The position numbers and the translations under genes are program-made. A stretch of DNA of 64,000 nt from Niveibacterium sp. 24ML (GTDB lineage Bacteria; Pseudomonadota; Gammaproteobacteria; Burkholderiales; Rhodocyclaceae): NCBI RefSeq assembly GCF_026586805.1, contig NZ_JAPFHA010000005.1:62001-126000 (forward strand), read 5' to 3'. Under the pieces are notes generated by a model. It saw only the letters and a program-made list of their open reading frames with translations. It did not search any database and was not told the origin of the DNA. Positions within the stretch are counted from its first letter, which is position 1. Every line of letters starts with the position of its first letter. This document shows, piece by piece, positions 27,394-36,777 of this stretch.

Positions 27394-27523
27394 CCGGTGG
27401 GGAAGGGCGCAATTCAAACGCGACTGGCGGCCGGAGATCGGCGCCGCGATCGACATCGCCAAGGCGAAAAACAGCCCGAGGGCTACCTGGCCCATGCTCA
27501 TGCTGCGTTCCATCGGCGCTGCC

Positions 27524-30196
27524 CTACCCGGCAATCCGGCCAAGATTCGTCACCCATGCATCGGCCGCGCGCGCGCTGAGCGTCACTGCATTGCTGCTTC
27601 CAGCCAGCCGAACTTCGAAGCGCGGCGCTTCAGGTGCGTCGGGATAGCTGCCCGTGCGTAGCCCGATCATCAGTTCGCCCTTGGCCTCGTCCCACTTGAG
27701 TTCGGTGGTGGCGTATTCGCCGTGCTCGTAGTGGTAGCCGTCGCCGGCGTCTTCGTAGAGCGTGAAGCTGGCGTCGGCGCCGGGGTAGACCCGCAGTTCC
27801 AGCGCCCGCCCAATCTGTTCCTCGCTGCGGGTGACGGCGTCGCCAAGCGGCAGGATGCTGCCTGCGCGGACGAAGAGCGGGATCTGCGAAATCGGCGTTG
27901 GCACCGTGAGCGTCTGCCCGCCGGTGTGGTGTTCGCCGCTGTGGAAGTCGACCCAGTTGCAGCCGGCGGGCAGGTAGACCTGGCGCCTTGGCGGGACGAG
28001 TTCGCTCTTCGGTGCGTGGCCGGGCCGGCGCCAGGACAGGCTGATCTGCGCGGCGCCCTGGTGGTGGAAGTAGTCGACGCGCAGGGGCAGCGCTGTGCCG
28101 GCCAGCAGGGTGCGGCGCACCGTCCAGGTAGCGAAGCCCTGCTTGTGCCAGCCGTCGATCAGCAGTTCGTCGCCCAGCCACAGGCGGCGGCCGTCGTTGC
28201 CGGCGAGCAGGAATTCGTAGTCGCCGCTTTCGGGCACTGTGAGTTCGGCTTCCCAGCGCAGGCTGTAGTCGGCGAAGGGCAAGCCCGGCGGCGGGCCGCC
28301 AGCCCAGTTGCCGCTCAGTTCGTCCATGCGTTTGTCGAACACCGGCGTGTCGAAGTCGCAGCCGGTGAAGCCGCGCCATGCGAGTCCGGGCGCGCCGTCG
28401 GGCGCACGCAGGTGTTCAGCCGGGATCACTTCGGCTTCGCGGCGTGGCTCGAAGAACATCGGTTCGAGCACCGGGCAGACCATGATCGCCGGGCCGAACA
28501 TGAACTGGTCGGCGATGCCGTAGGTGGCCGGGTCGGCGCGGAAATCCATCGCGAGCGGGCGCATCAGCGTGCCGCCGTTCTGCGTGATGTCCCAGGCGAT
28601 CGAGTAGATGTAGGGCAGCAGCCGGTAGCGCAGTTGTGCGGCGGCGAGCAGGGCTTCGTAGGTGTCGCTGCCCGGTTCGCCGAAGTGCCATGGCTCGCGC
28701 GCTGTGTTGGTGCCGTGCGAGCGGAACAGCGGGCAGAAGGCGCCGTACTGGAACCAGCGCACGTAAAGCTCCCGGTAGGCCGGATCGGCGTTGCCATCGG
28801 GGAAGCGGGCGCCGAGCCCGGTGGTGAAGAAGCCGCCGATGTCGGTGGTCCAGTAGGGCATGCCGGCGGCGGCGAAGTTCAGGCCCGCGGCGACCTGTTC
28901 GCGCAGCACCTTCCAGGTGGCCGCGATGTCGCCGGACCAGCTTGCCGCCGCGTAGCGCTGTTGCCCGGCAAAGCCCGAGCGCGACAAGGTGAACACCCGC
29001 TTGCCGCTGTTCATGGCGCGCTGGCCTTCGTACACCCCGCGTGCGGTGTACAGCGAATAGCCGTTGAGTACGCGGCGCCAACTGCCGAGCGCGGTGTCGC
29101 GCTGCGCGTAGCAGGCCTTCACACCGTCCATCAGATCGTGGGTGGAGACGAACTCCGGCTCGGTGCCGTCCATCCACAAGGCATCGACGCCTTTGTCGAT
29201 GAGCCCGCGCTTCACATGCTTCCAGTAGATCGCGCGGCCTTGTTCGTTGAAGGCGTCGTAGATGTGGCCCTTGGCCCAGTGTGGCGATTCGAACAGCTCG
29301 CCGGCCGCCTTGAGCTCATCGAACAGCGCGCAGCCTTCGCCCACCACCGGCCACAGCGTGGTCATCAGGCGCAGGTGATGCTGCGCGTGCAGCGCGCGGA
29401 TCATCCCCTCCGGGTCGGGGAAGACGGTGTCGTCCCACTCCATGCAGCTCCAGGGTTTGTCGCCCCAGTACTTCCAGTCCTGGATCAGCGCGTCGATCGG
29501 GAAGCCGGTGTCGCGGAATCGCTGCGCTGTGGCGAGCAGCTCGGCGCGGTCGACATAGCGTTCCTTCGATTGCCAGTAGCCGTAGGCCCAGCGGGGGAAC
29601 AGCGGCGCCGCGCCGGTGAGCTGGCGGAAGCCGGCGACGATGCGGTCGAAGTCCGGCCCCCACACGACGTAGTAGCGGATGCCGTCGGCGCAGTCGCTCG
29701 CGAAGCTAAATTTTCCGTCTGCACTTTTGAATCGCGTCAGCGCCATCGAATCCCACAGGATGCCGAAACCTGCGGTGGACACGAGAAACGGCACGGCAAT
29801 GCCCTGGTTCGACTGCGCCAGCAAGACCTCGCGATTGCGCCAGTCCCACGCGCCGCCGGGGTACTGGCCGAGTCCGAACAGCGCGTGAGCCGGGTCCGCC
29901 TGAAAGGTCTGTGAAACCGCAAGTGCCTCGTCGCCGGGCAAGCACTGGTGCTCGCCTGCCGTGAGCCATGTCGTGCCATCGGGGCCGGTGAAATGCAGCG
30001 TCTCATCTTGCCACCGCAGGCGCAGCGGGGCGTTCTCGTCGATGGCGCCTGCAAGCAGCGCGGCGGCTTGCGGCAAAACGAACAAGGAGTCCGTGAGCAC
30101 GTGGCCGTCCGGTGTGATGCTGACGCTGATGATGTTTGCGGTCACCGCGTGGGCCGACAAGTGTGCAGACCGAACGCGCTTGCTCAGGATGATCAT
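27524..30196 (-). CDS. GH31 alpha-glycosidase (alpha-xylosidase-like) with inserted PA14 domain
   Basis: An 890-aa glycoside hydrolase of family 31. The catalytic nucleophile is D343 in ALWMDGTEPE and the acid/base is D423 in SWSGDIAA; other signatures are SRSGFAGQQRYAA and GGFFTTGLG. A PA14-like domain (about 610-730: YSLRWEAELTVPESGDYEFL and DGRRLWLGDELLIDGW) is inserted before the C-terminal beta domain, where sugar binding could aid specificity. There is no signal peptide, so it should act in the cytoplasm on imported oligosaccharides. The neighbouring esterases fit a hemicellulose role. Xylosidase versus glucosidase activity is not decidable here. Confidence 0.9.
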   Translation of the reverse strand: MIILSKRVRSAHLSAHAVTANIISVSITPDGHVLTDSLFVLPQAAALLAGAIDENAPLRLRWQDETLHFTGPDGTTWLTAGEHQCLPGDEALAVSQTFQADPAHALFGLGQYPGGAWDWRNREVLLAQSNQGIAVPFLVSTAGFGILWDSMALTRFKSADGKFSFASDCADGIRYYVVWGPDFDRIVAGFRQLTGAAPLFPRWAYGYWQSKERYVDRAELLATAQRFRDTGFPIDALIQDWKYWGDKPWSCMEWDDTVFPDPEGMIRALHAQHHLRLMTTLWPVVGEGCALFDELKAAGELFESPHWAKGHIYDAFNEQGRAIYWKHVKRGLIDKGVDALWMDGTEPEFVSTHDLMDGVKACYAQRDTALGSWRRVLNGYSLYTARGVYEGQRAMNSGKRVFTLSRSGFAGQQRYAAASWSGDIAATWKVLREQVAAGLNFAAAGMPYWTTDIGGFFTTGLGARFPDGNADPAYRELYVRWFQYGAFCPLFRSHGTNTAREPWHFGEPGSDTYEALLAAAQLRYRLLPYIYSIAWDITQNGGTLMRPLAMDFRADPATYGIADQFMFGPAIMVCPVLEPMFFEPRREAEVIPAEHLRAPDGAPGLAWRGFTGCDFDTPVFDKRMDELSGNWAGGPPPGLPFADYSLRWEAELTVPESGDYEFLLAGNDGRRLWLGDELLIDGWHKQGFATWTVRRTLLAGTALPLRVDYFHHQGAAQISLSWRRPGHAPKSELVPPRRQVYLPAGCNWVDFHSGEHHTGGQTLTVPTPISQIPLFVRAGSILPLGDAVTRSEEQIGRALELRVYPGADASFTLYEDAGDGYHYEHGEYATTELKWDEAKGELMIGLRTGSYPDAPEAPRFEVRLAGSSNAVTLSARAADAWVTNLGRIAG

Positions 30197-30405
30197 GGTT
30201 TACCCCTATCCGTGCCGGTTCTCTCGTCGGTGAACGCCGAGGCTGCAACAGGGGAAAACTGTGCTTTCTGGCAAAAATGACGGTTGCGTGACGCACGTCT
30301 GCTCTTGCTCAAGGCCGCCGGAAGCTCGCCCCTCTAATCTGCGCTACCCCGACCCCCCCTGTAAGCACTTCGTGCTTGCGGCAATCGACACGATAAGGAC
30401 CCCCC

Positions 30406-31539
30406 ATGCCAAACGCAATCCGACGCGCGCTCCTTGCCATTGCCATCTTCGCCAGCCTTGCCGCAAAGGCCAGCGAAACCCATGGCGTGACCGAAAAGGA
30501 AATCCTCATCGGCCAGACGGCCGCGCAGAGCGGCGCCGCCGCAGAGCTGGGCCGCGATGTGCGGATCGGCATCGACGCCTGCTTCAAGGAAGTGAACGCC
30601 AAGGGTGGCGTCAATGGCAGGCAGCTCAAGCTGGTGTCGCTCGACGACGGTTATGACCCCGCGCGCGCTGCGGCCAACGCCAAGCAGCTGATCGAGAAGG
30701 ACAAGGTTTTCGCCCTGCTCGGCAATGTCGGCACGCCGACTGCACTGGCGGTGCTGCCGATCATGAACGAAGCCAAGGTGCCGCTGGTGGGGCCGTACAC
30801 CGGGGCCGAATCGCTGCGCGGGCCGGACAGCGGCCTTATCTTCCATGTGCGCGCCAGCTACGGGGACGAGGCGCAGGCGATCATCAAGTCGATTGCCAAC
30901 CCGGCCGGCCGACGCCTGGCGGTGATGTACCAGAACGATGCCTTCGGCAAGGCCGGCCTCGCCGACGTCGAGCGCGAACTGGCGCGGCTGAAGGTTGGAC
31001 TGGTCGCCAAGGCCACCGTGGAACGCAATTCCACCGATGTCAGCGCCGCGGTGGACGCGATCACCCGCGCCAACGCCGATGGCGTGATCGTCATGAGTGC
31101 CTACAAATCCACCGCCGCCTTCGTGCGCGAGATCAAGCGCCGCGATCCGCAGTCGACCATGCAGTACTGGGCGGTGTCCTTCGTGGGCGGCAAGCAGCTG
31201 GCCACCGAACTGGGGCAGGACGGCCGCGGCGTAACCGTGTCGCAAGTCGTGCCCTTCCCCTGGGGCGATGTGATTCCGGTGGTGCGCGAGCACGCCAAGG
31301 CGGTGCCCGCCGAGCAGGTGTCCTTTGCCACGCTTGAGGGCTACATCGCTGCCCGCGTGATGGTCGAAGGCCTCAAGCGCGCCGGCCGCAACCCCACCCG
31401 GGATGGCCTGGTGCAGGCGCTGGGCGCCGCCGGCAAGATCGACGTCGGCGGCTTCGCGGTGCAGTACTCACCGAACGAGCGCAAGGGCTCGCACATGGTT
31501 GATCTGACCATGATCGGCCGTAACGGCTTCATTCGCTGA
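30406..31539 (+). CDS. periplasmic branched-chain-type substrate-binding protein (peripla_BP_6)
   Basis: A 377-aa secreted protein. Signal peptide (LLAIAIFASLAAKA), then the Leu/Ile/Val-binding fold: ILIGQTAAQSGAAAELGRDV, GVNGRQLKLVSLDDGYDP, VPLVGPYTGAESLRGPDS and a hinge around RLAVMYQNDAFGKAGLADVE. Related proteins feed LivHMGF-type importers; no permease or ATPase gene is in the window, so its transporter is elsewhere or it works as a sensor input. Ligand unknown. AAGGAC upstream of the ATG can be the ribosome binding site. Confidence 0.88.
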   Translation: MPNAIRRALLAIAIFASLAAKASETHGVTEKEILIGQTAAQSGAAAELGRDVRIGIDACFKEVNAKGGVNGRQLKLVSLDDGYDPARAAANAKQLIEKDKVFALLGNVGTPTALAVLPIMNEAKVPLVGPYTGAESLRGPDSGLIFHVRASYGDEAQAIIKSIANPAGRRLAVMYQNDAFGKAGLADVERELARLKVGLVAKATVERNSTDVSAAVDAITRANADGVIVMSAYKSTAAFVREIKRRDPQSTMQYWAVSFVGGKQLATELGQDGRGVTVSQVVPFPWGDVIPVVREHAKAVPAEQVSFATLEGYIAARVMVEGLKRAGRNPTRDGLVQALGAAGKIDVGGFAVQYSPNERKGSHMVDLTMIGRNGFIR

Positions 31540-31651
31540 TCGGCTTCGCCACGCCGGGGGTGAGACTCGCCCCGGCTTGGCGGATAATCGGCGCGGATGC
31601 GACGCCGCACCGCCCGGTGCCGATGTGTCGCCGCTTCGATCAGGAGTCTGA

Positions 31652-31999
31652 ATGCCGCGCCGCTACTGCCTTGTTATCGCATTGCTGCTTTGCACTGCCG
31701 CGCCGCTCGCGAGCGCTGCGCCGCTCAAGATCCTTGGCTTCGAAGACATGTCCTGCGTGGCCTGGAATGCGTCGAAGTCCGATGCCGAATTGCGTGCGCA
31801 GTACATTGCCTGGGTGCGCGGCTTCCTCAGCGGCCACAACTACGGGCGGCAGGGCGAGCAGGTGTCGGTGATCTCCAACGGTACCGTCGAGACCTACGTC
31901 AATCGCTACTGCGCCGAGAAAACCCGCAGCAGCTTCGCCGAAGCGGCGCAGCGGATGAGCGATCAGTACTCCGGCCGCAACGCGGCCATCACCAAATGA
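31652..31999 (+). CDS. small secreted protein, Rap1a/HdeA-like pattern
   Basis: A 115-aa protein with a signal peptide (VIALLLCTAAPLASA) and a short mature domain. The mature part has two cysteines, C35 in DMSCVAW and C87 in NRYCAEK, and a central YIAWVRGFLSGHN helix. This looks like small immunity or HdeA-like periplasmic proteins that form one disulfide, but the assignment is by pattern only. AGGAG lies 6 nt before the ATG. A strong bidirectional terminator follows directly. Confidence 0.65.
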   Translation: MPRRYCLVIALLLCTAAPLASAAPLKILGFEDMSCVAWNASKSDAELRAQYIAWVRGFLSGHNYGRQGEQVSVISNGTVETYVNRYCAEKTRSSFAEAAQRMSDQYSGRNAAITK

Positions 32000-32025
32000 A
32001 AAAAGGCCGCAGAAGCGGCCTTTTT
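32000..32025. terminator. bidirectional Rho-independent terminator
   Basis: AAAAAGGCCGC (32000-32010), loop AGAA, GCGGCCTTTTT (32015-32025): a perfect stem with an A-run on one side and a T-run on the other. It terminates the small secreted protein gene in one direction and pssA in the other. Confidence 0.9.
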
Positions 32026-32039
32026 CGTAGGCGTTGCGC

Positions 32040-32657
32040 TCAGAGCTTGGGGATGCGGATGCGGCTAATCATCAGTGAGCCGGAAACCGCAAACATCAGC
32101 GCCAGCGGGTGCAGCATGAAGCCGCCAATCGTCACCACGCCGCCCCACAGCGCGGCGCCAAGCGCATCGTTCGCCGCCGCCGCGGCCAGCACCGCCACCA
32201 GCGCGAACGAGGTGGGAATCGGCGTGCCTTCGAAGTGCTTCACCTTGCCCGCATCGTCGCTCATCGATTCGGCGGTGACGTTGTAGCGCGCCAGGCGGGA
32301 CACGCCGCAGGCCACGAAAAAGACCAGGATGACGCGGTCCCACAGGCCCTGCATGCCGGCCGCGTAAGCGATTGCCGCCGGTGCCACGCCGAAGGAGATG
32401 ACGTCGGCGAGCGAGTCGAGCTCACGCCCCATCGCCGAGCTCTTCTGCCGCCAGCGCGCGATGCGGCCGTCGAGCACATCGAACACCAGCGCCAGCGGGA
32501 TCAGCGCGCAGGCGAAGTAGAAGTGCTTCACCTCCTGCAACTGCAGGTAGCTCATCACCGCAAACAACGCCCCGACGCCGCAGCAGGCATTGCCCAGCGT
32601 GAACCAGTCCGCGAGGTGGAACTCGCGGATCATCGAAAAGGGCTTGGGTTTGTTCAT
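32040..32657 (-). CDS. pssA: CDP-diacylglycerol-serine O-phosphatidyltransferase
   Basis: A 205-aa integral membrane protein that transfers the phosphatidyl group from CDP-diacylglycerol to serine. The CDP-alcohol phosphotransferase motif is present as DGRIAR followed by MGRELDSLADVISFG (D-x2-D-G-x2-A-R...D-x3-D). About six membrane helices are predicted. The start is the ATG before NKPKPFSMIREF; 14 upstream in-frame residues are not supported. It lies 28 bp downstream of psd, so the two successive steps of phosphatidylethanolamine synthesis are cotranscribed. Confidence 0.93.
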   Translation of the reverse strand: MNKPKPFSMIREFHLADWFTLGNACCGVGALFAVMSYLQLQEVKHFYFACALIPLALVFDVLDGRIARWRQKSSAMGRELDSLADVISFGVAPAAIAYAAGMQGLWDRVILVFFVACGVSRLARYNVTAESMSDDAGKVKHFEGTPIPTSFALVAVLAAAAANDALGAALWGGVVTIGGFMLHPLALMFAVSGSLMISRIRIPKL

Positions 32658-32685
32658 GACTTCAGAAGCTCCGTGAAGCGTGCGC

Positions 32686-33537
32686 TCAGGCGGCGCCAAG
32701 CGAGGCCATCGCCTCGCCCATGCGGATCGCGCCGGTGGGGGCCCACGCCGGGTTGAAACGCAGCGGGCCCTTGGGGAAGAGCATCACGACGGTGGAGCCG
32801 AGCAGGAAGCGGCCCATTTCGGCACCCTTTTCCAGCACGATGTTCTGGTCGTCGTAGCGCCATTCGCGCACTTGGCCGGGGCGCGGCGGATTGACCACGC
32901 CATGCCACACGGTGGCCATGCTGCCGACGATGGTGGCGCCCACCAGCGTCAGCACGAAGGGGCCGGCATCGGATTCGAATACGCACACCACCCGCTCGTT
33001 GCGCGCGAACAGGCCCGGCACGCCACGCGCAGTGGTCGGGTTCACCGAAAACAGATCGCCCGGCACATGAATCATCCGCGTCAGGCGGCCCCTGGCTGGC
33101 ATGTGGATGCGGTGGTAATCGCGCGGGCTCAGGTAGAGCGTGGCGAAGTGGCCGTCGTCGAATTGCTTCGCCAGCTGCGCATCGCCGCCGACCAGCGCGG
33201 TGGTCGAGTACTGGTGGCCCTTGGCCTGGAAGATCTGGTCGCGTTCGATCGGGCCGAACTGGCTGATCGCGCCATCCACCGGGCACAGCAGATCGGCGTC
33301 GGCGAAGGGGCGCGCATCGGGCTTGAGGGCGCGGGTGAAGAACTCGTTGAAGCTCGGGTAGCTGGTGATGTCCGGGTTGGCCGCCTCGGCCATGTTCACC
33401 TGGTAGCGGGCGACGAAGCGGCGGATCACGGCGTGCGTCAGCCCGCCGCCCTGCCAGGACGCAAACGCGCCGGCGAGCCGGGTCAATGCCAGTTTGGGCA
33501 GCAGGTATTGGGGCAGGACTTTATGGCGGTCGGACAC
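32686..33537 (-). CDS. psd: phosphatidylserine decarboxylase proenzyme
   Basis: A 283-aa pyruvoyl enzyme that makes phosphatidylethanolamine. The self-cleavage/pyruvoyl motif LGST is intact (RFLLGSTVVM), and the family motifs YLSPRDYHRIHMP, FARNERV and VDGAISQFG are present. The ATG-like start is GTG at 33537 (MSDRHKVLP) with AGGAAG about 4-9 nt upstream. It is the third gene of a minus-strand run that starts with glycerate kinase and polyphosphate glucokinase; the spacing to the next gene, pssA, is 28 bp. Confidence 0.95.
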   Translation of the reverse strand: MSDRHKVLPQYLLPKLALTRLAGAFASWQGGGLTHAVIRRFVARYQVNMAEAANPDITSYPSFNEFFTRALKPDARPFADADLLCPVDGAISQFGPIERDQIFQAKGHQYSTTALVGGDAQLAKQFDDGHFATLYLSPRDYHRIHMPARGRLTRMIHVPGDLFSVNPTTARGVPGLFARNERVVCVFESDAGPFVLTLVGATIVGSMATVWHGVVNPPRPGQVREWRYDDQNIVLEKGAEMGRFLLGSTVVMLFPKGPLRFNPAWAPTGAIRMGEAMASLGAA

Positions 33538-33574
33538 GGGGCTTCCTGTTCGGTGTTGGGGGGCGTGGGCAGGC

Positions 33575-34324
33575 TCAGGCGCGCGGCAGCTGGGTTTCGG
33601 CGTAGAGCGCCGCGCCCACGATACCGGCCTGGTTGAGGAAGCTGGCTGCCACGACCGGCGCTTTCACGGTGATCTGTTCGGAGAACTTTTCCAGCTTCGC
33701 GCTGGCGCCACCGCCGAGGATGATCAGATCGGGCCAGAACAGCGCCTCCATCGTGCTCAGGTAGGTGTTGAAGCGGATGCCCCAGCCCTTCCATTTCAGG
33801 CCGTCGCGGTCGCGTGCCGCTTCCGACGCGAAGACCTCTGCTTCCAGCCCGTTGGCGAGCAGGATGTGGCCCAGCTCGGTGTTCGGCAGCAATTGCCCGT
33901 TGGTGAAGAAGGCGGTGCCCAGGCCGGTGCCGATGGTCACGATCAGCACCACGCCGTTATGGTCGCGCCCGGCGCCGAAGCGCATCTCGGCCAGCCCGGC
34001 CACGTCGGCGTCGTTCGCGAGGTAGCAGGGGCAGCCCGTCTGCTCGGCAAAGTAGTCGGCCACCGACAGCCCGATGAAGGATTTGTCGATGTTGGCGGCG
34101 GTGCGCGCCACGCCATGCTGGATCGCCGCCGGGAAGCCGATGCCGACCGGGCCATCCCAGTCGTGCTGGCGCACCAGTTCGCGCAGCGTCAGGCCCACCG
34201 CTTCAGGCGTGGCAGGTTGCGGGGTTTCAAGGCGGATACGTTCGCTCAGCAGTTGGCCGGTTTCGGTATCGACGATTGCGCCCTTGATGCCCGAACCACC
34301 GATGTCTACGCCCAGAATTTTCAT
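33575..34324 (-). CDS. ppgK: polyphosphate glucokinase (ROK family)
   Basis: A 249-aa ROK-family sugar kinase. The phosphate-binding loop is [20 protein letters not shown], and the second loop GTGLGTAFF and the glucose-binding [13 protein letters not shown] are intact. The length and the SGIKGA variant favour strictly polyphosphate-dependent glucokinases rather than ATP glucokinases. It would phosphorylate glucose using polyphosphate in the cytoplasm. It is located 37 bp upstream of psd and 67 bp downstream of the glycerate kinase gene. Confidence 0.88.
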   Translation of the reverse strand: MKILGVDIGGSGIKGAIVDTETGQLLSERIRLETPQPATPEAVGLTLRELVRQHDWDGPVGIGFPAAIQHGVARTAANIDKSFIGLSVADYFAEQTGCPCYLANDADVAGLAEMRFGAGRDHNGVVLIVTIGTGLGTAFFTNGQLLPNTELGHILLANGLEAEVFASEAARDRDGLKWKGWGIRFNTYLSTMEALFWPDLIILGGGASAKLEKFSEQITVKAPVVAASFLNQAGIVGAALYAETQLPRA

Positions 34325-34391
34325 GTGAGGTCTCCGCTGCCCGCGTGGCCAGTTTTTTCAAGCCCCGGATTATCACCGACGCGGCGCCGGT

Positions 34392-35543
34392 TTAGCCAAA
34401 CCGCGTGCGGTTTTCCTCGCCCAGCGCGAGCAGCGCCGCGATGTTGCGGGCCACCTGGCGCAGGTTCTCGCCGGCCTGCGCGATCGCCGCCTCCAGGCTC
34501 TGCGGCGTCTGGAGTGCGGCGAAGGCGGCGTCAAAGCCGAGGCGGCGCAGATCGTCCGGGCTGCACGCGATGCTGCCCCCAATCGCGATCACCGGCTTGC
34601 CGTGGCCTTGCGCGATGCGGGCGACGCCGCTGGCGGCCTTGCCGGCAAGCGTTTGCGTGTCGATGCGCCCCTCGCCGGTGATCACCAGATCGGCATCGCG
34701 AATCGCCGCATCCAGCCCGAGCAACTCACCCAGCACCTCGATACCGGGCCGCAGCGTCACGCCGAGGCCGGCGATTAATCCCGCGCCGATGCCGCCGCCC
34801 GCGCCCGCGCCGGGCAGGCTGGCCACGTCCGCGCCGAGGTCACGCTGCACAATGGCCGCAAAGTGCGCCAGCGCGGCGTCCAGTTGCGCCACCATCGCCG
34901 GCGTGGCGCCTTTCTGCGGGCCGTATACCGCCGACGCGCCTTGCGCCCCCAGCAGCGGATTGCGCACATCGCACGCCACGTCGATCACGCAGTCGGCCAG
35001 CCTTGGGTCGAGCGATGTGGCGTCGATGCGGGCAAGCTTGGCCAGCGCCGCACCGCCCTGGGGGATTTCGTGCCCGGCCTCGTCCAGCAAGCGCATCCCG
35101 AGCGCCTGCAGCAAACCGGCGCCGCCATCGTTGCTGGCGCTGCCGCCGATGCCCAGCATCAGGTGCCGCGCGCCGGCATCCAGCGCGGCGCGGATCAGCT
35201 CGCCGGTGCCGAAGCTGCTGGCGCGCAGCGGGTCGCGCTGCGGCGGTGGCAGCAGTGCAAGGCCGCTGGCGGCCGCCATCTCAACGATGGCGGTGCCGCT
35301 GGCCGTGAGCCCGAAGTGCGCGCTCATCGGCTCACCGAGGGGGCCGGACACGGTGCGTGCCAGGCGCTGCCCGCCCAGCGCGGCGAGCAGGGTGTCCACC
35401 GTGCCTTCGCCGCCGTCGGCCAGCGGCAGCTGCACACACTGGGCTGCGGGCAGGGCATCGTGGATGCCGGCGGCAATTGCGGCGGCAACCGCTTGCGCCG
35501 AAAGGCATTCCTTGAACGAATCCGGGGCGATGACAATTTTCAT
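34392..35543 (-). CDS. garK: glycerate 2-kinase
   Basis: A 383-aa kinase of the GarK/GlxK family, which phosphorylates D-glycerate to 2-phosphoglycerate. Conserved N-terminus MKIVIAPDSFKECLSA, ADGGEGTVDTLL, a glycine-rich loop GIGGSASNDGGAG and LVITGEGRIDTQTLAGK are all present. The first gene of the run glycerate kinase, ppgK, psd, pssA on the minus strand. It is divergent from the permease gene at 35638, with 94 bp between starts. Confidence 0.93.
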   Translation of the reverse strand: MKIVIAPDSFKECLSAQAVAAAIAAGIHDALPAAQCVQLPLADGGEGTVDTLLAALGGQRLARTVSGPLGEPMSAHFGLTASGTAIVEMAAASGLALLPPPQRDPLRASSFGTGELIRAALDAGARHLMLGIGGSASNDGGAGLLQALGMRLLDEAGHEIPQGGAALAKLARIDATSLDPRLADCVIDVACDVRNPLLGAQGASAVYGPQKGATPAMVAQLDAALAHFAAIVQRDLGADVASLPGAGAGGGIGAGLIAGLGVTLRPGIEVLGELLGLDAAIRDADLVITGEGRIDTQTLAGKAASGVARIAQGHGKPVIAIGGSIACSPDDLRRLGFDAAFAALQTPQSLEAAIAQAGENLRQVARNIAALLALGEENRTRFG

Positions 35544-35637
35544 GGTGGACAGGCCGGCGGGAGCAGTGCGCAGACTCTAGCAAGCCAAGCCGGGAAGGCG
35601 CCCCTACAATTGCAGCCAGACCTTTCCGCGCGACCCC

Positions 35638-36777
35638 ATGAGACAGCTGCTCTTGATCCCCGCCCGCATCGCGGCGCGCCTGCGCCAGGACGAACTGCTG
35701 CTGATCCTGGTGCTGCTGTGCGTGGCCTTGAGCGTGATGGAGCCGGCGGCGGTAGCCGGCTACCACCGGCTGATCGACTGGCCGACGATCGCGGCACTCG
35801 CCGGCCTCTTGCTGCTCACGACCGGGCTGGAGGAAAGCGGCTTCCTCCAGCACGCCGCGTTTCATGTTGTCACCCGCATGCACACCGAGCGCCACCTCGC
35901 CTTGCTGCTGGTGGCGGTGTCGGCGGCGCTGGCGACGGTGCTGACCAACGACATCGCCTTGTTCATCGTGGTGCCGCTGACGCTGGGCCTGCATGGCATG
36001 GCGGCGCTGCCCACTTCGCGGCTGGTGATCTTCGAGGCGCTCGCGGTGAACGCCGGCTCGGTGCTCACGCCGATGGGCAACCCGCAGAACCTCTTCCTGT
36101 GGCATCGCTCGGGCGTGTCCTTCGGCAGCTTTGTCGGCGAGATGCTGCCGCTTGCGGCAATTTTGCTCGGCACGCTCTTCGTCTTCACCTGGCTCGCCTT
36201 CCCGGCGCGGCGGATCGACACGCATGAAGACATCGCGCCGCCGCCGCTCGCGCGCCGCCTGCTGTGGGCGAGCCTGTTGCTGTACCCGGCTTTCCTGCTG
36301 CTGCTCGATGCGCGCCAGCCCTGGCTGGGCCTTGCGCTGGTCGGCGGCGTCTTCCTGCTCGCCTTCCGCGCGGTGGTGAAGGAAGTCGATTGGGCGCTGA
36401 TCCTGGTCTTCATGCTGATGTTCATCGACCTGCGTCTGGTGGCGGCGCTGCCTGTCGTGCAAGACGCAGTGGCGGCGATTGGCCTGCACGAGCCGCAACG
36501 GCTCTACCTCGCAGGCGTCGCGGTCTCGCAGCTGATCAGCAATGTGCCGGGCGCGATCCTGCTCGCACAGCACAGCGACAACTGGCGCGTGATCGCGTGG
36601 GCGGTGAACGTTGGTGGCTTTGGCCTGCTGATCGGCTCGCTCGCCAACCTGATCGCGCTGCGCCTGCTGGGCGACCGGCGTGCCTGGCTCGGCTTTCACG
36701 CCTGGTCGCTGCCCTTCCTTGCGCTGGTCGCCAGCCTCGTCTGGGCCTGGCTGTTCTGGCGCGGGGTGGCGCGATGA
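35638..36777 (+). CDS. SLC13/ArsB-type ion or anion permease
   Basis: A 379-aa membrane protein with about ten helices. The most diagnostic stretches are ALATVLTNDIALFIVVPLT and VNAGSVLTPMGNPQNLFLW, which resemble the two re-entrant hairpin motifs of the ion transporter (ArsB/NhaD/SLC13) superfamily; a second half repeats the pattern at VSQLISNVPGAILLAQHS. It could be a sodium-coupled dicarboxylate or an anion exporter; the substrate cannot be read off. The stop overlaps the start of the following protease gene (ATGA). Confidence 0.85.
   Translation: MRQLLLIPARIAARLRQDELLLILVLLCVALSVMEPAAVAGYHRLIDWPTIAALAGLLLLTTGLEESGFLQHAAFHVVTRMHTERHLALLLVAVSAALATVLTNDIALFIVVPLTLGLHGMAALPTSRLVIFEALAVNAGSVLTPMGNPQNLFLWHRSGVSFGSFVGEMLPLAAILLGTLFVFTWLAFPARRIDTHEDIAPPPLARRLLWASLLLYPAFLLLLDARQPWLGLALVGGVFLLAFRAVVKEVDWALILVFMLMFIDLRLVAALPVVQDAVAAIGLHEPQRLYLAGVAVSQLISNVPGAILLAQHSDNWRVIAWAVNVGGFGLLIGSLANLIALRLLGDRRAWLGFHAWSLPFLALVASLVWAWLFWRGVAR

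Noticed and set aside
27722-29914. 730-codon open frame antisense to the GH31 gene
   Set aside because: No recognisable domain and no start signal, while the opposite strand encodes a full GH31.
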